DNA from: Fonsecaea monophora
Taxonomy: Eukaryota > Ascomycota > Eurotiomycetes > Chaetothyriales > Herpotrichiellaceae
Reading direction: 5' to 3'
Assembly (NCBI RefSeq): GCF_001642475.1
Contig: NW_019173979.1
Span: 62,001 to 126,000, forward strand
DNA: 64,000 bases
Shown: positions 1-9,801 of the stretch, piece after piece
How positions within the stretch are numbered: the first letter of the stretch is position 1
How the letters are laid out: the number at the start of each line of letters is the position of its first letter
The notes under the pieces: model-generated
Seen by the model: only the letters and a program-made list of their open reading frames with translations
The model's database searches: none
What the model was told of the DNA's origin: nothing
Program-made: the position numbers and the translations under genes

Positions 1-1773
1 TTTCCACGTCCGTCAGCCGCCAGCCTGCTTCAATGGCGACCAGCTCGGCACATCGCTCCCCGATCCCCAGCACCGTCAACATCGGGTTGATGGTGGTCAT
101 GGCCGGGAACACGCCCGCATCTGCGATCCTTAGCCCCTTGAGGCCCCTCACCTTCAAGTTCTCGTCCACCACCGCTTTCTCGTCCTTGTGCACGTCTCCC
201 ATTTTGGTCGTACCCGCGGGGTGGTACACGGTGTGTGCAACCTTTCTCGCATACTCGGAGAGTGCCTCGTCGGATTGGACTGCAGGTCCCGGGGCCACTT
301 CGCGCTTGATCCACTCCTTGAATGGAGATTGCTGCGCGATCTTCCGCGCGGCCCTGATTCCAAAGACGAAAGTCGCGGCATCGTAACCTTCAGGATCCGT
401 GAAGTAGCGGAAGTCTAGTGCCGGTTTGACGCTGGGGTCAGACGAAGTAAGATAAAGTTTGCCCCGGGATCGAGGACGAGGGATGTTGGGCGTCATGCAG
501 AATGCATCGATTGGGGTGTCGTAGCCCAATCTGGTCGTGTTCAAGCAGAAAGGGATCTGGTAGCAATGCATCATCACGTCCGCAATGTTGCCGTCCGGGA
601 TCGCGGCAGGATTTGTTGGTGTGGATTTCTTCCCTGCCGCATCAGGAGCTTCACGGCGGAGGAAGATGCCCGCGTCCGAATCCATGGTGGTCTGGTTTGG
701 TGGCACCGGTCGGTTGAGCTCCCAGATGATGATGGTTTCCGGATGGTCGAGGAGGTTTTCACCCACACCAGGGATGTTCTTTACCACAGGGATGGAAAGA
801 GAGGACAGTTCCTCAGCCGGTCCCAGTCCGGAGAGGAGCATCAGGCGCGGTGTGTCGACAGCGCCGGCACAGAGGATGGTCTCGGTTCGTGCGGTGAGTG
901 TCAATTTTTGACCTGATTGGAGGGTGACGTTGACGCCTGTCACTGTGTCGTCGCGGACGTTGATCTTGGAGACCCAGGAATTGGTCAGGATCTTGAGATT
1001 GGGTCTGTTTTCCTCGCCCCTGAGGATTGGATGAATATAGGCCACGCTGGCGCTGGATCTCCGACCGTCATCTGGATTATAGCTGACGGAGAAAAAGCCC
1101 ACACACTCCCGTAACGCGCCCGTGGCCGCAATGTGTGCGTTGAAATCGTGTACGATTGGGATGTTCATGGCGGTACTACACGATTGGACCCAGTCTTTAC
1201 ACAACTGATTCCGGTGGCGAGCATGAACGGGTTGGACGGTATTCCGAAGCTTGTTCAACACACGCATAAACATTGGAAAGGTCCAGCCTTTGGCACCCAT
1301 CGACTCCCAGATCTTGCAATCATACTCAAAGGGCCGAAAGGAGATCAGCGTGTTGTGACTGGAGCAACCACCCAGGACTTTGGCGCGAGAATGCCTGATG
1401 TGGGAATTACCTGCGAATTGCGTCGTCAGTCCTTTAAGATCTCGTAGCATCAAATCAGGTCACCGACATACCCATCGGTTGCTCAGTGGTCCCGTAGTCA
1501 TAGTCGAGTTCTCCTCCAAGAAGGCTGAGCCATTGTTTGAGATCCAGGACTCGATCATCCATAAAGTCACTGGGCCCGGCCTCTATCAACAGTATCTTCT
1601 TCTCCGGGAGGTATTCAGCTAGGCGGGATGCAATCACACAGCCCTATCAGGTAGGATTCCATTTAGCACCCTGTCCACTCGTGTCTGACCGACATACTTA
1701 CTGCCGTCCCACCTCCCACGATGAGGTAGTCATAGCTATCGACTTCGGAGACGTCTAGATGGTTGGTCGTCAT
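1..1773 (-). CDS. choline oxidase-like GMC flavoprotein, 3' end outside window
   Basis: GMC oxidoreductase, most like fungal choline oxidase, which converts choline via betaine aldehyde to glycine betaine using FAD and oxygen. Inferred exons on the minus strand are 1773-1702, 1643-1472 and 1410-1 (551 residues visible). Introns 1701-1644 and 1471-1411 have GT/AG ends and join in frame. The N-terminus carries the dinucleotide-binding motif DYLIVGGGTAGCVIASRLAE. Residues 95-101 read GGCSSHN, where bacterial choline oxidase attaches FAD covalently to the His. The C-terminal YHPAGTTKMG and TINPMLTVLGIGERCAEL blocks hold the usual active-site His and Asn. The frame is still open at base 1 but past the last conserved block, so little is missing. 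It is divergent from a betaine aldehyde dehydrogenase, which supports the substrate. A choline dehydrogenase or another alcohol oxidase is the alternative. Confidence 0.88.
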
Positions 1774-2889
1774 CTTTGGGCTCTTTGAAAAGATCAATTG
1801 ATGAGGGTGTTGTTGGAAAGTCTGTCGGCGTAGGACTAGACATACATCCAAGGTTTGTTAGAGAATTATAGACGACTGGGAAAAAAGAATTCTGGGGCAG
1901 AAGCGTGACCCACATAATCTGTTGCGTAAGAAGTACTCGGTACTGGCAGCTGGTTAGTCCTTAGTCCTGAGGATATCGTATCAGTCCACGGTGATGGCTG
2001 GTGGATGGTCGGCCAGGATGATATCCCAGCAGTGTGAACCTCCCCGGTTGGCCAGCACCAGTCAGGCGACGGGGCTGTCCTGCACGTTGACGCAGGACAA
2101 GTTGCACAGCATGTGGATTGGTCTCGTTCTTCCATTTCTAGACTTGGTTAGCAGAGAACAAGGGCCATGTGGGTACTGGGGCAAATAAAAATGAAGAATG
2201 GAGGGATATGCCGCCCTGCTGGCGGGTGGCGGTGAAAAAGAAACATTAAAAAAAAGCTTGTGGTGGAGGCAAAAGAGCAAAAAGAATGAAGTCAAGCACG
2301 GTTGATGTTGCCGGAAGAGGTAAAGGAGCTGATAAGAAGGACGGGATACGCCTAGATGGTGAAAAGGTTTATCATTGTATCAACTAGGGCCTGTGGTCTG
2401 TGGTCTGTGGCCTTCGTAAAAGACCAGCTGATGGGAGGTTTGAAAACTAATGCCTACAAGGGGAAAAGAATCACGGGGGAAGAGGACGAAGCGGATGAAG
2501 AGGGTCGTTTTTCGCGTAGCCCGGAATCATCAAGCCGCCACCCATGAACTTGGCACTCTTAGTTAGAAGATGCTTAGAAAAAGATGGTGTCCAGGCACCC
2601 GGAGCACCTGGAGATGCCCGGAGATGACGGACCAGTCCTTCTAGGAGCCCTTGGAGGAATGGAGCTAGGCACTCTAGATACCTAACTGTAGGGGGTTTGG
2701 CTAGTCATCTTGGTGATTCGCCACCCCGCCTTATGGTCACTGCAGGGTCTATGAGCAGAATGAAATGTTACAGACTGACGTCGAGATAGACAGACATACA
2801 CACCAAGCACTCCTTTGACCTCTTTCTACATCGACTCAATCTCTCACGACCCAGCCGCAACTGAAGACTTCGATTTCCCTCACCTCAAT
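1774..2889. promoter_or_regulatory. shared divergent promoter region, choline oxidase / BADH
   Basis: About 1.1 kb separates two divergent start codons, so it should hold both promoters. No convincing gene lies here. Small open frames have no family resemblance. I did not identify a specific operator. Confidence 0.5.
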
Positions 2890-4386
2890 ATGAGGCTCCC
2901 CGAGCGCCACACCTTCTACGCCGGAAAACCTCAGCCATCCTCGACCTCACCGGGCACCTTCTCCTCAGTCGATCCTTCAACGGGCAAGGATGTCTGTACA
3001 GTCCACACATCCTCCCCATCAGCAATCGACTCGGCTTTGGCGTCAGCAAAAGCGGCATTCCCTTCATGGTCCAGCACACCGCCCATCGAGCGAGCCAGGA
3101 TTCTACACAAGGCCGTCTCAATACTTCGGTCTCGGAACGACGAGCTCGCCAAGATTGAAACCATCGACACTGGAAAGCCCTACTCGGAGACATCCACCGT
3201 CGATATCGTCACCGGCGCCGATGTCCTCGAATATTTCGCCAGTCTGGTCGCCTCAGGCGGCTTGAACGGGGAGTCGTTTCGTCTTCGCGATTCGGCCTGG
3301 GTTTACACCTCCAAAGAGCCGCTTGGCGTCTGTGTTGGCATCGGGGCCTGGAACTACCCTATTCAGATTGCGCTGTGGAAATCAGCTCCTTGTCTCGCCG
3401 CCGGGAACACGATGGTGTACAAACCCTCCGAGGTGACACCCCTTCACGGTCAGTTCCTAGCCGAAGTCTACAAGGAAGCCGGTCTTCCTGACGGAGTGTT
3501 CAACGTTGTTTATGGCGCGGGCGACGTGGGTGCCTATCTGACCAAACATCCCGTGGTCGCCAAGGTGAGTTTTACAGGACAAGTCTCGACAGGTCGCAAG
3601 GTCGCCGGGTCAGCTGCTGGGGAGATGAAGTACGTGACTATGGAATTGGGTGGGAAAAGCCCCGTGATCGTGCTGCCGGACGTCGACATTGAGCAGGCAG
3701 TCGACGGTGCCATCATGGCCAACTTCTTCAGCACGGGCCAGGTGTGCACAAACGGCACGCGGGTCTTCGTGCCAAAGCAGCTCAAGTCCGAGTTTGAACG
3801 AGTGTTACTACAGAAGTTGAAGTACGTCCGACCTGGGGAATTGATGGATATGAACACCAACTTCGGGCCCTTGGTCAGCAAGGTCCACTACGATAAAGTG
3901 ACGAGCTACATCAGGCACGGAATCGAGGTTGACAAGGCGACGCTGCTCCACGGCGGTCTCGACCAACCCGCCCATCTCCCAGCGCACCTTAGGAGCGGAT
4001 ACTGGGTGCAACCCACCGTCTTCACCGACTGTACCGACGCCATGCGCATCGTAAAGGAAGAGATCTTCGGCCCCGTCATGGCCATCCTGCCGTACGACTC
4101 GCTCGACGAGGCCGTGTCGCGCGCTAACGACACTGAGCTGGGCCTCGCCGCCGGCGTTTTCGGGAAGGACATCAACCAGTGCCATACGGTGATCAAGCAA
4201 CTCCAGGCCGGCATCACCTGGGTCAATACCTGGGGCGAGTCGCCCGCCGAGATGGCCGTCGGGGGCTGGAAACAGAGCGGTGTCGGCGTCGAGAATGGCC
4301 GGAGAGGCCTGGAGGCTTGGGTGCGGAATAAGAGCACCCTGGTCGAGATGGGAGGGAGTGTCCCAACGGTCTTTGCCAAGTTATAG
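2890..4386 (+). CDS. betaine aldehyde dehydrogenase (ALDH superfamily)
   Basis: NAD(P)-dependent aldehyde dehydrogenase of 498 residues in one exon, closest in pattern to betaine aldehyde dehydrogenase, which oxidises betaine aldehyde to glycine betaine. The Rossmann region shows GIGAWNYPIQIALWK and KPSEVTP. The general base is Glu252 in MELGGKSP. The catalytic Cys286 sits in FSTGQVCTNGT, the BADH form of the signature, and EEIFGPV follows. The frame is open upstream to a TTG at 2815, but fungi start at ATG and the first in-frame ATG is 2890. A short upstream exon cannot be excluded. Its divergent neighbour is a choline oxidase-like gene, so the two probably work in sequence for osmoprotectant synthesis or for using choline as carbon and nitrogen. 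Confidence 0.9.
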   Translation: MRLPERHTFYAGKPQPSSTSPGTFSSVDPSTGKDVCTVHTSSPSAIDSALASAKAAFPSWSSTPPIERARILHKAVSILRSRNDELAKIETIDTGKPYSETSTVDIVTGADVLEYFASLVASGGLNGESFRLRDSAWVYTSKEPLGVCVGIGAWNYPIQIALWKSAPCLAAGNTMVYKPSEVTPLHGQFLAEVYKEAGLPDGVFNVVYGAGDVGAYLTKHPVVAKVSFTGQVSTGRKVAGSAAGEMKYVTMELGGKSPVIVLPDVDIEQAVDGAIMANFFSTGQVCTNGTRVFVPKQLKSEFERVLLQKLKYVRPGELMDMNTNFGPLVSKVHYDKVTSYIRHGIEVDKATLLHGGLDQPAHLPAHLRSGYWVQPTVFTDCTDAMRIVKEEIFGPVMAILPYDSLDEAVSRANDTELGLAAGVFGKDINQCHTVIKQLQAGITWVNTWGESPAEMAVGGWKQSGVGVENGRRGLEAWVRNKSTLVEMGGSVPTVFAKL

Positions 4387-4730
4387 TAAGAATGAATATA
4401 ACACCGACAACGACGGGCAGAGAGGATTTAACAGAGGCCCTTCCTCGCGAAAAGTATACCCCAAACAATAATGTCATTCTGCATCGTTGGCCAAGCTTGA
4501 GCTTGTCCTCGAATTGAATCTGAAGCCGCCTGAATCTAGCTTGCTGAACCAATCCATGTAGAAATCCTGACCCCGAAGAGGACGCCGTCGCCTTTTATAA
4601 AGTACCATATTGTACGCCACTAAAGGGATAACCATAGAATAATCCTTAGACTAAATGAGAACAAAACCGTTTCTCCAGACTCGGATCCTCAGCCTCGCCA
4701 CTCGAACAAGCTGCATCCATGCATTCCATT
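4387..4730. other. convergent 3' intergenic region
   Basis: Space between the stop codons of the BADH gene and the deaminase gene. It should hold both 3' UTRs and polyadenylation signals. No gene seen. Confidence 0.5.
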
Positions 4731-5823
4731 TTATGCCGCAAAAGTCGAAACCCGCGAGCCCATACGGTCGAACATGAAATCCCCCATCTTCTTGTCGTTC
4801 ATGGCGATGGCCGAGTCCACCAGCCTCGAGGACATGCTATCTGGTGTCAGTTCTCCATCGTCTTGTTCCAACAGCTCTTTCTTCTCCGTATCGATTCTGA
4901 GGTCCTTCAACCCCGCCCGCCAGTTGTCTAACCGAACCTGCGACCGTTGAGGAGTGGCTTTGGCGGTCTGTTGGCCTGCGGAGACTTGTTCGATGCTCTT
5001 AAAGTACTATTGTAGAGATGGTTAGTGGGCACGCTCTGCACTTCGCAGCGGATCACATGCTTACCTTGACCGTTTTCACCATCATTTCGTCCGTGGCGGC
5101 GTCGTCGCAGACAATCATAGCATTCTCGTGCATCTGCAGTGCACTGCAAGTCCACATCTGGCTGACACCTCCCTCAATCGTTTTAGCCAGAGCGACGGCC
5201 TTGTTGGAACCCAAGACGATGACCAGGACCTCCCGCGCATCGAGAACGGTGCCCACACCAACAGTCAAGGCTTGTTTGGGTACCTGGCTGAGGTCGCCGC
5301 CAAAGAAGCGCGAATTGGCCCGAATTGTGTCTTCCGCCAATGTCTTGACTCTGGTCCTTGAGCGCAGCGAAGACCCTGGCTCATTGAATGCAATATGTCC
5401 ATCTGGTCCAATACCTCCCAGGAACAGGTCAATCCCACCGGCACGGGCAATCTTTTCTTCATATGCAGCACACTCGACTTTCAGATCGGGAGCGTTGCCG
5501 TTAAGGATGTTGACATTCTCAGGATTGATGTCGACGTGGGCGAAAAAATGCTTGTACATGAAACTGTGGTAGGATTCGGGATGTTCTTCAGGCAGACCCA
5601 CGTATTCGTCCATGTTGAAAGTCACAACATTGGCGAATGATACCTCACCGGCCTTGTGCGCCTCAACCAGATATTTGTAAATGATCTCGGGGCTGCTGCC
5701 AGTGGGTAGTCCAAGGACAAAGGGCTTTTCGGGAGTCGGCGCGAAGGCATTGATGCGGTTGACGATGTATCGGGCTGCGTACTTGGAAGCACCGTCTTTG
5801 TCGTCACGGATGATGACCTTCAT
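4731..5823 (-). CDS. glucosamine-6-phosphate deaminase
   Basis: Isomerising deaminase that turns glucosamine-6-phosphate into fructose-6-phosphate and ammonia, the last step of N-acetylglucosamine catabolism (NagB family). Exons are 5823-5065 and 5006-4731, with a 58-bp intron having GTAAGC and TAG ends. The product is 344 residues. The start MKVIIRDD is the usual NagB N-terminus. Active-site blocks visible are NMDEYVGLP and GIGPDGHIAFNEPGSS. The C-terminal extension YFKSIEQ onward, rich in charged residues, is typical of the fungal form. An upstream open extension to 5958 has no ATG at its start and no family match. It shares a promoter with the GH3-GNAT gene and lies near a RON1-like regulator, consistent with a GlcNAc-use cluster. 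Confidence 0.93.
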
Positions 5824-6801
5824 TTTGGTAGCAAGTTCTCTTCGGAGGTTCGCGAGATAAGAGGGAAATCTACTGAGGAGAGCACAATAGTCGCAGGGGG
5901 CGGGGGGATGGACATAAAAGAGAGAAGCGACAAACCGTTGACGTAGGCGGCAGGACAACCTTTAGCCAGACCATCATGAGAGGGATTACACACGTAGGGG
6001 CCATAATGCGGAGAATAAGGCACTGGTGTCACAGAGAAATCTTTTTTCCCATACAAGGACAGCGAAGGGACAGGTAACCAGTGTCGAGGAGGGGTGTTGG
6101 TGGTGCAACAGTTGCAATATTGTCACCCAACCAATGGAGCACCCGCTCGCTACCATCGGGAGACAACCGGAGCGCTGGAGCAAGGGAGATTGGCCATGTT
6201 ATCAGCAGGAAGCAGCCGATGAAGTCAGCGAGATAGGGTAGCCGTCGTGCCGTCGCAGCCAATCCTCCATGTGGGAGTGGGAAGAAGGTGGCAGAGGGCG
6301 CAGGCAGAGGATGGAGAAATGGGGGGCAAACAAAGCAAACATTTTCTGTTTTGTATGTGTCCACGTGACTGGAGCCAGTGTAACCGTCTCGTTCGCCCGG
6401 CTTCGGTGGGAAAAAAGGTGGCATCCCATCCATGTCGCATCCCATTTTCCCTCTCACCATTACATTTCTCCTCGCTCAGGACGCGACGTTGCGACACTTC
6501 CATCTCCAGAATGCAACATCACCTTCTTTGTCCGCTCCCACGTTTCCCAGAGCTTCTCCCAGAGCTTCTCTGATGCCGCGCGCATCTCGCCATCCGCGAC
6601 TTTTCACTGGTCCGTGCTCGACTCTCTGCCTGTGCGCGCTGTGTCAAGGACTGCCAGTGCTCGGCTTCTGAACCGACTCCTGTTCCCGACCCCCCGAACT
6701 CTCCTTCCTGCTCCATTTCCTCTCTTGTCCGGGTTGCCCAGCCTTAACGCCTGTCCCATCCAATCGTGGTGCATGTGGGGAACTCGGCCCTTCGTCTCAT
6801 C
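5824..6801. promoter_or_regulatory. divergent promoter, deaminase / GH3-GNAT gene
   Basis: This 978-bp region separates the divergent deaminase and GH3-GNAT starts, so co-regulation is likely. A CCAAT box occurs at 6131-6135. The stretch 6460-6760, just before the GH3 start, is pyrimidine-rich, as in many fungal leaders. I found no exact CRCAAA (Ndt80-type) site on a quick reading. Confidence 0.55.
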
Positions 6802-9801
6802 ATGGCTGTGGCCACTACCAATGGGGATCTGCCCGGCCTGTGGGACGAATCGAGGTATGTCTCATCCCGTCATTCTCAGCCCTTGCGACGTGGATACAGT
6901 CTAACTATATATCTGGCAGGCAGCTCGGCCAGTTGTTTATGATGGGCTTTGATGGCACCACGGTCACTGATCAAGTCAAGACCTTGATCGAGAAGTATCA
7001 CGTAGGCTCTATATTACTCAAGGCTCAAAATCTCAAATGTGCCGTCCCCTGTTCTTGCGTGTCTTTGCTCGCTTTCATTGGTGTCACTGACAGGCTATTT
7101 TACAACAGCTGCAGAACAGGCGACCCAGCTCGTGCTTGACCTTCAGACTCTTGCACGTCAAGCTGGTCATCCGGTGCCCCTTTTGATTGCTCTCGACCAG
7201 GAAAATGGCGGCGTCAACAGTCTCTACGACGAGGTCTATATTCGTCAATTCCCCAGTGCCATGGGCTTGGCTGCTACCGGCTCAAAGAAACTGGCAAAGG
7301 ATATCGCCAGAGCAACAGCTCAGGAGTTGAATTCGTGTGGTATCAATTGGATCCTGGGTCCAGTGCTGGATGTCCTGACCAACGCCCGAAACCAACCTCT
7401 CGGCGTTCGATCTGTAGGCGATGACCCTCATGAAGTCTCGGCATATGGTGTCGAATGCATCAAAGGCTACCAAGAAGGCGGAGTCGCGACCTGCGGCAAA
7501 CATTTCCCTTCTTATGGCAATCTTGAATTCTTTGGCGTTCCAGATGATGTGCCCACCATTACAGACTCCTTGGAGAATCTGAGCCAGAGTGCTTTGGTCC
7601 CTTTTCGTGCCGCGATCGCCAATGGCGTTGATGCAATGATGGTCGGCGGCGTTGCCATGGCATCTTCTCAAGTCAATGTGATGCACGCTTGTCTTTCAGA
7701 GCAGATTGTTCGAGATCTGTTGCGACACGAAATGCGCTTTGAAGGTGTCGTGGTTTCGGAGTGCCTGGAAATGGAGGCTCTGAGCCGCAACATTGGTATC
7801 AGTGGTGGAACAGTCATGGCCTTCCAGGCCGGCTGTGACCTGATCCTGACTTGCCGAACTCTGTCAGTCCAAGAAGACGCCATCAACGGTCTTACCACTG
7901 GATTGGATAATGGCATGATTGAGAGATATCGAGTGCAACAGTCAGTACAGCGAATCCTGAACCTGAAGAAAAAATATACATCCTGGGAAAAGGCGTTTTC
8001 GCCAGCGGGAATCGAGAATCTTTCACGCTTGCAGCCTCTTCATACAAGCCTTTCAACTACAGCTTATAACAAATCAATTACCGTGGTTCGAGACCGACAA
8101 CATTATCTGCCGTTGTCCAGAGTCATCAAACCCGACGAAGAACTTCTCCTTTTGACGCCCTTGGTCAAACCATTACCAGCTTCCGCCCTGTTTCATCTCC
8201 TGCAAAACGAGGCGTCGACGGTCCCTCATTTGGGGCGCAGTCCCAGCATCGATACGAATACGTCAATCATGAGTGGAGAGCAAGTCTTCCGAGAACTTGG
8301 TCGAATGCTCGCCCGGTACCGCAACGGCAAAATCTCTCACACTTCATATACTGCTAATGGAGTGAGACCGCTCCATGAGAACCTCTTGAATCGAGCTCGA
8401 GGAGTCGTGGTCATCACGGCAGATGCAGGTCGGAATATGTATCAAAACGCTTTTGCAAAACACATTTCTATGTTATGTAAGTTGTCGGTCGGAGCAGATG
8501 GCACTCCACGAGAAAAGCCTTGTGTTGTGGTCGCCGTCAGCTCCCCCTTCGACTTTGCATCTGACACGTCGATCGGAACGTACGTTTGTACCTATGACTT
8601 CACCGAGGCAGCGCTGCAAGCGTTAGTCCAAGTACTTTATGGTGAGCTTACCCCGTCGGGAGTGTTGCCGGGCTCATCTAGCCAGAAGCCCCAGACTAGT
8701 CACACCAGACAGCAGTGGCTTGTGGAAAGCTTCAGTGAGGATCGAGACTCGACAGCATTAGACGCGCTCCTTATCCAATCACAAAATGAGCCATCAGTAC
8801 ACGCAGCGGCGCTGAAAAACGCGACGTCTGGTACTTTCCTCCTTCGCGATCCCGATGTGGAAGAGGCGCATTTTGTGGTCAGGAACAGCAGTACAAAAGA
8901 GTTGTTTGGGTTTTGTACCACATATTATTTCAAGAACAGCGGAGTTGGGCATATCGGAGCCATCATTGTGGACCCGGCGCGCCGCCGGTTATCTATCGGG
9001 CATTCTCTACACGACCGTGCCGTGCGAGCGCTGCTTCAGAAGAAAGGAATCACGAAGTTCCAGCTTGGGGTCAAGTTTCCGCATGTGTACCTAGGCATCC
9101 CCAAACTGGATCCCCTGGAGTACAAACACTTGCGTCAATGGTTTGCCAAACTCGGATGGAATGTGTCTCTTTCCACACCTGTGGCAACCATGATGATTCG
9201 CGACTTGTCAGCCTGGACAGCTCCTGAAGGATTAGGCCAGGCCTTGGCAAATGCCGACGTCAAATATGACCTGGTGCACAGAGCCGAGTACAGTGAAGTG
9301 ATGATGGAGCATCTCAAAAGATGTGCCCGGACGGATGTACGAGGTGTTTACCAAATGGCCCTAGGCAATGAAGAAGGCTGTGGTGTCATTCGGGCGAAAA
9401 GGGCATCTGATCAGTCAATTCTAGGAAGCATCTTGATCTCCCGAGCCGAATCGAAAATTGCCCGCTATATTCCGTCATTGTATAAGCAAGTTGGAACGGC
9501 ATGTTTGTCATCCCCGGTTATTTCGACTATGTACAGCGACCGCGTCTCGCTTTTCCAAGGCCTTGTCCTCTTGGGCGTACGCCAGCTCAAAAAGCAAGGT
9601 TTGCGGACGCTCCTTTTGGACTATGTAAGTTGCGAAACCGCCGACGCGATCGAAGATGTGGAAGACTGACCTTTTCTCCTTCAACAGACCCGCGAAGATG
9701 TTGCTATGAACGGCCTAAAGGCTTTGGGCTTTACTATCAGCAACAGTTTTGAAGAGATCTCAAGCGATCCGGTCCACTGGACGATGATGTCCGCAACATG
9801 A
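6802..9801 (+). CDS. GH3 beta-N-acetylglucosaminidase-like protein fused to two GNAT domains
   Basis: Exons 6802-6854, 6920-7038, 7109-9624 and 9688-9801 join in frame to give 933 residues. The second intron uses a GTGCCG donor. Residues about 20-340 form a GH3 domain of the NagZ type (ALDQENGGVN, LGPVLDV, KHFPSYGN). The middle to the C-terminus holds a GNAT-like domain around residues 640-760 (HIGAIIVDPARRR) and a second around 800-933 (GLRTLLLDY, then NGLKALGF). In fungi such fusions are placed in GlcNAc-use clusters and are thought to act on GlcNAc from chitin or cell walls. The visible GH3 active site is unusual: KHFPSYGN replaces KHFPGHG, the following Asp-His loop is shortened, and the nucleophile region reads SECLEM with Glu275. 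No signal peptide, so probably intracellular. Confidence 0.9.

Noticed and set aside
2815..2889. N-terminal extension of the betaine aldehyde dehydrogenase
   Set aside because: Begins with TTG, not ATG; more likely leader sequence, although an unseen first exon is possible.
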